The notes beneath the pieces are model-generated. The model searched no databases. It was not told the origin of the DNA and saw only the letters and a program-made list of their open reading frames with translations. Positions 31,517 to 39,806 of a stretch of 64,000 bases of DNA are shown piece by piece. The stretch comes from Stenotrophomonas terrae. GTDB taxonomy: Bacteria; Pseudomonadota; Gammaproteobacteria; Xanthomonadales; Xanthomonadaceae. A program made the position numbers and the translations under genes. How positions within the stretch are numbered: position 1 is the first letter of the stretch; each line of letters begins with the position of its first letter. The stretch lies in the NCBI RefSeq assembly GCF_001431465.1, contig NZ_LDJJ01000014.1, positions 1 to 64,000 on the forward strand. The letters are read 5' to 3'.

Positions 31517-33826
31517 TTACTTGGCCGGCTCGAGCTTGATCCAGTCCAGCGTCCACATGGTGGGGCGGGTGTCGCCGGTGAAGCGCACGCACAGGTCGCC
31601 GCGTTTCGCCGGGGCGGTGATGGCGGCATCCAGCTCCAGGAAGCCATCGGCACCCGGTTCGGCTGGCAGCGGCACCGAGGCCAGCGGCTTGCCTTCGCAG
31701 TTGGCGAGGATTTCCATTTCACCGTGGGCGGTACGCGCCGGGGCGAACTTGCGCGAGGGCTCGTCGTGCGCCAGCTGGAAGTTGTAGGGAATGCGCCCTG
31801 CGCGCACCTTGATGCGGGCGATATCCGACAGATCAACATCACTCCACAACCAGCACGGGTTGAAGATGTTGACGTTGAATACTTCGCGCTCGCCTTCGGC
31901 CGGGCCGTCATCTTCCAGGCGCAGCAGCAGCTTGCCGCCGTTCGGGCACAGGCCGAGCTGGGTATCCTCGCGGACCAGCAGCGAGGCGGCGTCCAGCTTG
32001 AAGGTCTTGGCTGCGTCCAACGGCTTGCCGTCGAAGAACGCAGCGGTCTGTACCTGCACCGGCACTTTCAGCTGCAGCGGCTGCGCGTACAGCGGCGAGC
32101 TGGCGGTAACGGCGCTGCCGTCCACGGTGTAATGCACAGGGTAGCCCAGCGGATTGTTCAGGCTCACCTGCACTGCACCAGTGCGGTGCTCGCCTTTGTC
32201 CTGCATGTCCACCTGGAACGGCGTCTTTGCATAGGCAATGTTCATCGCCTGGTAGCGCTGCAACTGGCGCGGCAGACGCTGCAGGAAGTTGCTGAAGTCG
32301 CGCTTGTCCTGCGGGCTCCAGCCGGTTTCGGCCACTGCGGCCAGGCGCGGGAACAGGTTGTGCTCCAGGTTCTGGTCGTTGCGGGTGTGCTCGTTGAACA
32401 TATTGGCCTGCAGGCCAAGGATGTGCGCGCGCTTGTCCGCGGCCAGTTCGGCCGGCACCGGCTCGAATTCGTAGGCCTTCTGCAGGGTAATGGTAGTCGG
32501 GCGGCCCGGCGGCTCGTTCGGCGACTCGGTCTGCAGGTAGTCCATATACATGTGGGTGACCGGCGACATCACCACGTCGTGGCCTTCGCTGGCGGCCTTG
32601 AGCCCGCCTTCGGTGCCGCGCCAGGACATCACCGTCGCTTCCGGCGGCAGGCCGCCTTCGAGGATTTCATCCCAGCCGATCAGGCGACGATCATGCTGCT
32701 CCAGGAATTTCTCCAGGCGCTTGATGATATGGCTCTGCATTTCCATCTCGTCCTTGGCGCCCAGCTCGCGCATGCGCTCCTGCACGCGCTTGGAGGCGAT
32801 CCACTGGTCCTTGACCGCTTCATCGCCGCCAACATGCACGTACTTGGACGGGAACATTTCAATCACTTCTTCCAGCACGTTTTCCAGGAACTGGAAGGTG
32901 CTTTCCTCGGTGTTGAACAGGTTCGGGAATACGCCCCACTGGTTGTCGATGACCAGCTTCTGGTCAGTGGTGCCCAGTTCCGGATAGGCGACGATGGCGG
33001 CGGTGGCATGGCCGGGCACGTCGATTTCCGGGATCACCTGGATATGGCGCTCGGCAGCGTAGGCGATGATTTCGCGGATCTGCTCCTGCGTGTAGTAGCC
33101 GCAGTACTGGCGCGCTTCGCCGGTAGCGGCGTTGCGGCCGGCATCACCCAGCGGCACGCGGCAGCTGCCCGCTTCGGTAAGCTTCGGGTAGCGCTTGATC
33201 TCCATGCGCCAACCCTGGTCATCGGTGAGATGCCAGTGGAAGGTATTGAGCTTGTGCTGCGCCATCGCATCAAGCAGCTTCTTGATCTCGTCCATGCTCT
33301 GGAAGTGGCGCGCCGAGTCCAGCATGAAGCCACGCCACGGGAAGCGCGGGGTATCGGCGATGGTGGCAGCGGCAACATGGCCGGGCGTATTGCCGGTCAG
33401 CAGCTGCGCGGCGGTGACCGCACCATAGAACAGGCCGACGTCATCACCGGCGCTGATATCGATGCCGGTGTTGGACACCTTGAGTGCATAGCCTTCGGCG
33501 GTGTTGGTCGCGGAAGGATCAAGGCGGAAGCGGATCTGTGCCTTGCCTGCATTGTCGGCAACGGCCAGGGTCGGGCCGCCATTCTGCTTGAGCAGGGTCA
33601 CGAACTGCGCGGCGGCGCGGCGCGCGGCCTCGTCGTTGCCGCCGACGCGGGCGGAGCTGCTCAACACGAAGTCCTTGCCGCCGTCAGCCTGGTAGCTGGC
33701 GGGCAGGGGGACAAGCGAAGGGGCGGAGGTGGTGTCGGCGGCCTGTACCTGCAGGGCGGACATGCCCAGCAATACGCAACTGCTGAGCCACGGCGCGCGG
33801 CTGCGCTTGTGGAAGGACTTCGTCAT
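31517..33826 (-). CDS. Beta-N-acetylhexosaminidase, GH20 (second copy)
   Basis: The 769-residue secreted GH20 enzyme has a signal peptide (about 1-29), a GH20b domain and a catalytic TIM barrel. The barrel carries HWHLTDDQGW (about 198-207) and HVGGDEAVKDQW, with catalytic Asp335-Glu336. Its C-terminal extension shares PCWLW, RAGRIPYNF and the FTGDTRPTMWTLD end with the first copy. The two are paralogues that differ in the loop after TEAGSCR, which suggests different oligosaccharide preference. ATG at 33826 has AGGAG upstream. It lies downstream of a kinase-receptor operon but behind that operon's terminator and a SMAG array, so it probably has its own promoter or depends on read-through. Confidence 0.93.
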   Translation of the reverse strand: MTKSFHKRSRAPWLSSCVLLGMSALQVQAADTTSAPSLVPLPASYQADGGKDFVLSSSARVGGNDEAARRAAAQFVTLLKQNGGPTLAVADNAGKAQIRFRLDPSATNTAEGYALKVSNTGIDISAGDDVGLFYGAVTAAQLLTGNTPGHVAAATIADTPRFPWRGFMLDSARHFQSMDEIKKLLDAMAQHKLNTFHWHLTDDQGWRMEIKRYPKLTEAGSCRVPLGDAGRNAATGEARQYCGYYTQEQIREIIAYAAERHIQVIPEIDVPGHATAAIVAYPELGTTDQKLVIDNQWGVFPNLFNTEESTFQFLENVLEEVIEMFPSKYVHVGGDEAVKDQWIASKRVQERMRELGAKDEMEMQSHIIKRLEKFLEQHDRRLIGWDEILEGGLPPEATVMSWRGTEGGLKAASEGHDVVMSPVTHMYMDYLQTESPNEPPGRPTTITLQKAYEFEPVPAELAADKRAHILGLQANMFNEHTRNDQNLEHNLFPRLAAVAETGWSPQDKRDFSNFLQRLPRQLQRYQAMNIAYAKTPFQVDMQDKGEHRTGAVQVSLNNPLGYPVHYTVDGSAVTASSPLYAQPLQLKVPVQVQTAAFFDGKPLDAAKTFKLDAASLLVREDTQLGLCPNGGKLLLRLEDDGPAEGEREVFNVNIFNPCWLWSDVDLSDIARIKVRAGRIPYNFQLAHDEPSRKFAPARTAHGEMEILANCEGKPLASVPLPAEPGADGFLELDAAITAPAKRGDLCVRFTGDTRPTMWTLDWIKLEPAK

Positions 33827-33861
33827 GGGCGGAGCTCCTGTTTGTGCTTGGGCGGCAGTGT

Positions 33862-34222
33862 GTAGTGCCGCATCGATCTTGTGTAGTGCCGAGCCAAGCC
33901 CGGCAAGCTATTGCTGCTGTAGTGCCGAGCCATGCTCGGCAATGTCTTGCTTTTGTAGTGCCGAGCCATGCTCGGCAATGTCTTGCTTTTGTAGTGCCGA
34001 GCCATGCTCGGCAATGTCTTGCTTTTGTAGTGCCGAGCCATGCTCGGCAATGCTCTGCCTTTGTAGTGCCGAGCCATGCTCGGCAATCACGCAATGCCGA
34101 AAGAAACCCTGCCGAGCATGGCTCGGCACTACAGGAAGCATGGAGCGAATCAAATGCCGAGCATGGCTCGGCACTACAGGAAGCGTGGAGCAAAACCCAT
34201 GCCGAGCATGGTTCGCCACCAC
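33862..34222. repeat. Nine-copy SMAG array, six direct (36-bp period) and three inverted (45-bp period)
   Basis: Direct copies start at 33883, 33919, 33955, 33991, 34027 and 34063, exactly 36 bp apart. The spacer is mostly ATGTCTTGCTTTT; the first spacer and the last two differ from it. A truncated copy starts at 33862. Inverted copies start at 34110, 34155 and 34200, exactly 45 bp apart, with ACAGGAAGC..GGAGC spacers; the last is degenerate. Copies face a centre at about 34100, so the whole array can fold on itself. It lies between the third TonB receptor and the second GH20 gene. Confidence 0.92.
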
Positions 34223-34230
34223 GTGTCGCA

Positions 34231-34264
34231 AAAAAAGCCGGGCCCGGAATGATCCAGGCCCGGC
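34231..34264 (-). terminator. Rho-independent terminator of the third TonB receptor gene
   Basis: On the minus strand GCCGGGCC, a 12-nt loop and GGCCCGGC are followed by six T residues, 39 bp past the receptor stop. Confidence 0.85.
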
Positions 34265-34302
34265 GGGTCACGCTATCCGGCGATGTTGCTTGCCGGGATG
34301 GA

Positions 34303-36996
34303 TCAGTACTTGAAACGGAAGTTCAGGTAGTACTGGCGACCGTTCTCGTAGAACGCACTCGGAATCACCGAGCTCTGGTAGTACTTCAGGGTCGGGTTGT
34401 TGAGGTTCAGCGCATCGAAGCTGACGCTCAGCCAATCCGTTGCCTTGTAGCTGAGCGACAGTGACAAGGTACCGAAGTCATCCTGGTAGTACGGGCTGGC
34501 GCCCTTCAGGCCGATCAGGAACGACGAACGGTAGGTGTAGCTGACGCGTGCACCGAAGGTGTCGTTCTCGAAGTAGCCACCCACGTTGTAGGTGTTCTTC
34601 GAGGTGCCCAACAGGTTGTTGGTGCCGTCCGCCCAGGTGTGCGAGGTGCTGCCATCGGCATAAGTGTAGTTGGCATTGATACCGAAGTTGTCGCCGATCG
34701 GCTGCTCATACGCCACTTCCGCGCCGGTGACCTTGCCGTTGGAGTTGACCGGCACGGCGACCTGATAGGCCTCGAGCTGGTTGGTCAGTTCACTGAACAG
34801 CATCTGCGTTTCGGTGCCGAAGGCAACATAGTCCTTCAGGTTCATCGAGTAAGCGCCCACCGACAACAGGCCGCGCGGCATGAAGTACCACTCGAGGTTG
34901 GCGTCGAAGTTGGTCGACAACACCGGGTTCAACTTCGGATTGCCACCGCCACCGGTGCGGCTCAGGTCAGAGCCCCACGAGGAAGCACCCAATGCCGAGA
35001 AGTCGGGCAGGGTCTGGGTCTGCGACGCGGCGAAGCGGAACACGAGGTCATCGCTCATGTCGAACTTCAGGTTGGCGCTCGGCAGGATGCGGTCGTGCTT
35101 GTTGTTGTAGGCCAGGGCCTTCCACTTGCCGAACAGGCTGCTGACGTCGGCATTGGCGATGTCATCGACGGCCTGGTAGGTGTTGATGTCCTGGTCGATG
35201 TTGACGTAACGCAGGCCGACGTTGCCGCTCCAGCGATCACCCGTGAAGTTGGCCTGGATATAGCCGGCAAAATTCTTCTCGGCAACCTTCCACTCGCCAC
35301 CGTAGTTGTGGCGGCCGGTCGGGCCATCGTTGTTGGACAGCCAGTCGGAGTTGCTGAGGATGGCGTCCTTCAGTGCACCCGGGGTGAAGTACCACAGGTT
35401 GCGCGGGAAGCTGCCGCCCACGCCGCTGGCGAAGCCACTCGGGAAGTTGGCGGTGGCGCCGTTCTTCAGGGTCGACCAGATGTCACCCGGGCTGGCGCCT
35501 TCCGGCGACTGTGCTTCGCGCTTGTGGTCGGCGTAACGGACGCCGAAGTCGATCGAGTTCAGGGTGCCGGTATCGAAGTACTGGCTGAAGTCGGCGGTGA
35601 ACCACTTCTCCTTGTCTTCGGCGGTCACTTCCTGGTTGCCCCAGGTGCCGAAGCTGGTGACGCCGGCGGGGCTGATGTCGCCGCCGACATTCCAGTCGAT
35701 CGGCTTGCCCGCGCCGTGCGTGGTCCAGTTCGCGCCGCCGCCATTGGCCGCGGTTACTTCGGCAATGAACTGGCGCGGGGTCGAGCCGGTGCCCTTGGTG
35801 CTGCCGGCCTGGAACTTGGCATTGAGCTTGTCATTGATCTGCCAATCGGCATCGGCAGTGATGTAGCTGCTCTTGGCGGTGGCTTCGCGGTAGATCATGT
35901 CGTACACCGCGTAATCACGACCAGGCTGACCGGTGAAGTTGACGTTGGTCAGCACGCCATCCTTGACTACGTAACCGGCATCGGGCGCCTGGCCGGGACG
36001 GGTGACGTTGCCATCATCGTCCTTGACGTCGCTGAGGATCGAGGAACCCCACAACATGAAGTTGCGGTTGTAGTTGTTGGCATCCATCTTCGAGCTGAAG
36101 CCTTCCAGGCCCAGCGTCAGGTTATCCATCGGCTTGAACTGCAGGCCGATCAGGCCGCCCTTGCGCTCGCGGGTCTGTTCGAACAGGGTCGAACCCAGCA
36201 GGCTGGGGGCATAGACGCCGGCCAGATCCGGGTTGCTCTGGGCAACCGTGCCCTTCGGGTCGATCTGGAAGAAGCCGGACGGAATTTCCTGGGCTTCACG
36301 ACGCAGCTCGCGCTTCTGGCTGAACGCCTGCACCATCACTGCAAAGGTGTTGTCGTCGTTCTTGTAGTTGAACAGGCCCGACAGTTGCGGGTCGTTGGAT
36401 TTGGCCGAATCAGAGCGCACTGCACCGATCGAGGCTTCAGCGGTGATCTGGTTCGCGAATTCCAGCGGCTTGCGGGTGATGATGTTGACGGTACCGGTGG
36501 TGCCGCCATCCTGCAGTTTAGCCTGCGAGGACTTGTTTACTTCCACCGAGCTGACCAGCTCGGACGGCAGCAGGGTGTAGCTGACGCTGCGGCCGACGTT
36601 GCTGCCCTGGCTGAGCACGAACCAGTCGGCCGAACCGACGCTGTGGCCGTTGATCAGGGTCTGGGTCAGGCTCGGGCTGGTGCCGCGCATGCTGACGCGG
36701 TCGGCTTCGTCGAAGCCGCCTTCATCGGCCGAGGACGAGCTGATGTTGACGCCCGGCAGGCGCTGCAGGGTGTCGGCAACGTTGTGCGCCGGCAGCTTGC
36801 CGACGTCTTCAGCGGTGACCACTTCAACGCGGGCATTGGCTTCGCGCTTGGTGTCCAGCGATTTTTCCATCGAGCCACGGATGCCGGTAACGGTCACGGT
36901 GTCCAGGTCGGTGGCGGTTTTTGCGGCTTCCTGCGCGTGTGCGCTGAAGGCGAGGCAGCTGACGATGGCTGCCGAAAGCATTGTCTTGCGATGCAT
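34303..36996 (-). CDS. TonB-dependent receptor (third), carbohydrate-utilisation type
   Basis: The 897-residue receptor has a signal peptide (about 1-21, ending AHA), a plug beginning DLDTVTVTGIRGSMEKSLDTK and a barrel ending YYLNFRFKY. It is related to but clearly divergent from the other two. Its plug has NVADTLQRLPGVNISSSSADEGGFDEADRVSMRGTSPS, with the full RG motif, and a longer extracellular region. That suggests a different GlcNAc-containing ligand. ATG at 36996 has GAGGAGAGA upstream. The second kinase gene ends 89 bp before it, which repeats the kinase-receptor arrangement. Its terminator lies just past the stop. Confidence 0.93.
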   Translation of the reverse strand: MHRKTMLSAAIVSCLAFSAHAQEAAKTATDLDTVTVTGIRGSMEKSLDTKREANARVEVVTAEDVGKLPAHNVADTLQRLPGVNISSSSADEGGFDEADRVSMRGTSPSLTQTLINGHSVGSADWFVLSQGSNVGRSVSYTLLPSELVSSVEVNKSSQAKLQDGGTTGTVNIITRKPLEFANQITAEASIGAVRSDSAKSNDPQLSGLFNYKNDDNTFAVMVQAFSQKRELRREAQEIPSGFFQIDPKGTVAQSNPDLAGVYAPSLLGSTLFEQTRERKGGLIGLQFKPMDNLTLGLEGFSSKMDANNYNRNFMLWGSSILSDVKDDDGNVTRPGQAPDAGYVVKDGVLTNVNFTGQPGRDYAVYDMIYREATAKSSYITADADWQINDKLNAKFQAGSTKGTGSTPRQFIAEVTAANGGGANWTTHGAGKPIDWNVGGDISPAGVTSFGTWGNQEVTAEDKEKWFTADFSQYFDTGTLNSIDFGVRYADHKREAQSPEGASPGDIWSTLKNGATANFPSGFASGVGGSFPRNLWYFTPGALKDAILSNSDWLSNNDGPTGRHNYGGEWKVAEKNFAGYIQANFTGDRWSGNVGLRYVNIDQDINTYQAVDDIANADVSSLFGKWKALAYNNKHDRILPSANLKFDMSDDLVFRFAASQTQTLPDFSALGASSWGSDLSRTGGGGNPKLNPVLSTNFDANLEWYFMPRGLLSVGAYSMNLKDYVAFGTETQMLFSELTNQLEAYQVAVPVNSNGKVTGAEVAYEQPIGDNFGINANYTYADGSTSHTWADGTNNLLGTSKNTYNVGGYFENDTFGARVSYTYRSSFLIGLKGASPYYQDDFGTLSLSLSYKATDWLSVSFDALNLNNPTLKYYQSSVIPSAFYENGRQYYLNFRFKY

Positions 36997-37085
36997 GTTG
37001 TCTCTCCTCAACATCTGATGGTTTGGCACAAAGTGCCGCTTGACTACGGTCCTGCTGGTGGATCTGTTGCTTATGCTGCTGACGG

Positions 37086-38105
37086 CTACGTGGCCGACTT
37101 TTCCAGATACCAACTGGCGGCGCCGATGACGCCCAGTTGCCCGTGCTCTACCAGCTTCACGGGAATGCTTTGCAACGCCTTGCGCATCGGCCCCTTGTTG
37201 AGGAAGCGTTCGACGAAGGTGCTGTTCAAAAGAAATTGGCTGATCTTCGGCAGGATGCCGCCAGCCAGATAGATGCCGCCCTGCACGCCGTAGAGCAGGG
37301 CCATGTCACCGATGGTCGAGCCGAGGATTCCGCAGAACAGCTGCAGGGTTTCCACGGCCAGCGGGTCGCTGCCATCGCAGGCCGCCGCGCTCACCGCATC
37401 GGGCGTGGTGTGCACCGGCGCGACGCCGCGCACCGCACACAATGCGTTGTACAGATTGAGCAGGCCGGGGCCGGACAGGGCCTGTTCGATGGAAACATGC
37501 GGGCGCTCGTGCAGCATCTGCTGCAGTACGGCCATTTCCAGTTCGGTGGTGGCGGCCAGCGAGGCCTGGCCGGCTTCGGTGGCCAATACCACCGAACGGT
37601 TGCCGACCGGGATCCATACCGCCGCGCCCAGGCCGGTGCCAGGGCCGATCACCAGGGTCGGCCCACGTTCGGCTTCGGCCGGGCCGGTCAGCTGCAATAC
37701 CTGGCTGGCGTTGATGTGGCCGGCGGCATGCGCCACGGCCTCGAAATCATTGACCAGGTGCACGCCGGCGAAACCGAGTTCCTCGCGGATGTGGCTGGAC
37801 GACAGCGGCCACGGCAGGTTGGCCGAGATCACCGTGCCGTCGGCCAACGCATAGCCGGCGGTGGCGATGACGCAATGCTCCACCGGCGGGTTGTGGCTGG
37901 CGAAGTCGGACAGGATCGCGCTGAGGCTGGGGTAGTCCGCACACCGGTACTTGCGATAGGACAGTACGTCGATGGCCGGATCGTTTGCTGCTGCCGCCTG
38001 GATCAGACCGACGCGGACATGGGTGCCGCCCACGTCAGCAGCAAAAAACGGCCGACTGGCGGGGTCAAGGCGGGTGGTCTGTAGTGGGGGGACGACAGCA
38101 GTCAC
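37086..38105 (-). CDS. glk: Glucokinase-family sugar kinase, probably a GlcNAc kinase (second copy)
   Basis: The 339-residue protein is a close paralogue of the first kinase, with AADVGGTHVRVG, HLVNDFEAVAHA, GPGTGLGAAVW and a shared C-terminus (VKLVEHGQLGVIGAASWYL). At the DNA level a 66-bp stretch near the 3' end (37103-37168) is identical to 29602-29667 of the first copy. The start is GTG at 38105, with AGGGA 7 nt before it. It likely phosphorylates GlcNAc delivered by NagP, giving the substrate of NagA. It diverges from nagP across a 368-bp regulatory region that holds two LacI-type operators, and it leads the third receptor in an operon. Confidence 0.9.
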   Translation of the reverse strand: MTAVVPPLQTTRLDPASRPFFAADVGGTHVRVGLIQAAAANDPAIDVLSYRKYRCADYPSLSAILSDFASHNPPVEHCVIATAGYALADGTVISANLPWPLSSSHIREELGFAGVHLVNDFEAVAHAAGHINASQVLQLTGPAEAERGPTLVIGPGTGLGAAVWIPVGNRSVVLATEAGQASLAATTELEMAVLQQMLHERPHVSIEQALSGPGLLNLYNALCAVRGVAPVHTTPDAVSAAACDGSDPLAVETLQLFCGILGSTIGDMALLYGVQGGIYLAGGILPKISQFLLNSTFVERFLNKGPMRKALQSIPVKLVEHGQLGVIGAASWYLEKSAT

Positions 38106-38172
38106 TCGGGTTCCCTATGGCGAGGCGGAGCGCCCGGAGGGGCACCATTCGGGGGCGAGTCTGTAATCGTTC

Positions 38173-38186
38173 TGACAACGATGTCA
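38173..38186. promoter_or_regulatory. LacI-type operator (NagR candidate) before the second kinase
   Basis: TGACAACGATGTCA lies 68 bp before the kinase start codon and is identical to the site at 30670-30683. The surrounding AATAATTGAAACTTTCG is AT-rich and probably holds the minus-strand promoter. Confidence 0.78.
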
Positions 38187-38372
38187 ATGAATAATTGAAA
38201 CTTTCGATGTTGCATTGCAGCGCGTCTGCGCAAACCCTACGGCGCTTTCATTTGTTGCATCCGATAGCGTGTAGTGGCTTAACTTATGGGGTTTTTCGCA
38301 GAAAGCCTGATTCTTCCGGGCTTGTAGGGCATTCCTGATGTTCCAACGGAATAGCTCGCTGAGCTTGCGTTG

Positions 38373-38418
38373 TTGACAAACCTGTCCACCGCAAACAATA
38401 AATGTGACAACGTTGTTC
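38373..38418 (+). promoter_or_regulatory. nagP promoter with overlapping NagR-type operator
   Basis: A perfect -35 hexamer TTGACA at 38373-38378 is followed by AACAAT at 38394-38399 as the best -10, with 15-bp spacing. TGACAACGTTGT starts at 38405 within the expected transcription start region. A repressor bound there would block the promoter. The -10 choice is uncertain. This is the control point for nagP-nagR-nagB-nagA-nagX. Confidence 0.65.
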
Positions 38419-38473
38419 CCACGTAATCGCCGGACGGCTCGATCCGTCTCCCGCATCCGCAGGAGCTTTGCCC

Positions 38474-39763
38474 ATGTCTGCTGTTCCCGACTCGACGCCG
38501 CGTACCAGCATGGCGTCGTCCATCGCCATCGTCGGCGTACTCTTCTTCATCATCGGTTTCTGTACCTGGATCAACGGCCCGTTGATCACCTTCGTCAAGC
38601 TGGCCTTCGACGTAAACGAGGTGTCGGCGTTCCTGGTGCTGATGGTGTTCTACCTGTCCTACTTCTTCCTGGCCTTGCCGGCCTCGTGGATCCTCGGCCG
38701 CACCGGCATGAAGAAGGGCCTGGCGCTGAGCCTGGCAGTGATGGCGGTCGGCGCGATGGCGTTCGGCGAGTTCGCCACCCAGCGCTGGTTTGGCGGCGCG
38801 CTTGCCGGCCTGTTCGTCATCGGCGGCGGCATGGCCCTGCTGCAGACTGCGGTAAATCCCTATATCAGCATCCTCGGCCCGATCGAAGGTGCCGCCCAGC
38901 GCATCGCGCTGATGGGCATCTGCAACAAGATTGCCGGCATTCTCGCACCGGTGATCATCGGTACCTTCGTGCTGCACGGCATTGGTGACCTGGAAGCCCA
39001 GGTTCAGGCCGCGGACGCCGCCACCAAGGCCGACCTGCTCAATACCTTTGCCGCCAAGATCCACACCCCTTACATGGTGATTGCCGGTGTGCTGCTGCTG
39101 GTTGCAGTCGGCGTGCTGTTCTCACCGTTGCCGGAAGTGCAGCCTGACCAGGCCAATGCTGTGGCCAATGACGGCAAGGCCGCCAAGCGCAGCATCTTCC
39201 AGTTCCCGCACCTGTGGCTGGGCGTGATGTGTCTGTTCGTCTACGTCGGCGTGGAAGTGATGGCCGGCGACGCCATCGGCACCTACGGCAATGCCTTCGG
39301 CCTGCCGCTGGACCAGACCAAGCTGTTCACCTCTTACACCCTGTTCGCGATGCTGGTGGGTTACGTGATCGGCCTGCTGGTGATCCCGCGCTTCATCTCG
39401 CAGGAAAAGTACCTGGCGGTGTCGGCGGTGCTGGGCGTGGTGTTCACCCTGGGCGCCTATTTCACCCACGGCTATGTGTCGGTGGGCTTCGTCGCCGCCC
39501 TGGGCTTTGCCAACGCCATGATGTGGCCGGCGATCTTCCCGCTGGCGATCCGTGGCCTGGGCCGCTTCACCCAGATCGGTTCGGCCCTGCTGGTGATGGG
39601 TATTGCCGGTGGCGCGATCATCCCGCAGGCCTTCGCCCTGCTCAAGCATGCCTACCCGGAGCACTTCCAGCTGGTGTTCGCCGCGCTGATGATCCCCTGC
39701 TACCTGTACATCCTGTACTTCGGCACCGTAGGTCATAACGCGGGCAAGGCACGTGGCGCCTGA
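38474..39763 (+). CDS. nagP: N-acetylglucosamine permease NagP (MFS, FucP family)
   Basis: The 429-residue inner-membrane protein has about 12 membrane segments and the FucP/NagP-type features FCTWINGPLITFVK, the first inter-helix loop GRTGMKKG, and LLQTAVNPYISILGP. The family imports sugars by proton symport, and NagP members carry GlcNAc. Position at the head of nagP-nagR-nagB-nagA-nagX and behind a NagR-type operator supports that substrate. ATG at 38474 has AGGAG 8 nt upstream and is preferred over an in-frame TTG two codons earlier. nagR follows after 43 bp. Confidence 0.94.
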   Translation: MSAVPDSTPRTSMASSIAIVGVLFFIIGFCTWINGPLITFVKLAFDVNEVSAFLVLMVFYLSYFFLALPASWILGRTGMKKGLALSLAVMAVGAMAFGEFATQRWFGGALAGLFVIGGGMALLQTAVNPYISILGPIEGAAQRIALMGICNKIAGILAPVIIGTFVLHGIGDLEAQVQAADAATKADLLNTFAAKIHTPYMVIAGVLLLVAVGVLFSPLPEVQPDQANAVANDGKAAKRSIFQFPHLWLGVMCLFVYVGVEVMAGDAIGTYGNAFGLPLDQTKLFTSYTLFAMLVGYVIGLLVIPRFISQEKYLAVSAVLGVVFTLGAYFTHGYVSVGFVAALGFANAMMWPAIFPLAIRGLGRFTQIGSALLVMGIAGGAIIPQAFALLKHAYPEHFQLVFAALMIPCYLYILYFGTVGHNAGKARGA

Positions 39764-39806
39764 ATCAAGCATCATGGCGGCAATCGAGCCAACGCGGGAA
39801 CCGGTA

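Noticed and set aside
33883..34085. Six repeats at exact 36-bp intervals that look like a CRISPR array
   Set aside because: The spacers are not unique; most copies share the same ATGTCTTGCTTTT spacer. The repeat core is a SMAG palindrome found all over the window, and no cas gene is present.
34639..37272. Very long open frame on the plus strand, opposite the third TonB receptor
   Set aside because: It is a high-GC mirror frame. The minus strand encodes a complete receptor with signal peptide, plug and barrel. The plus-strand translation has no recognisable domain and no credible ribosome binding site.
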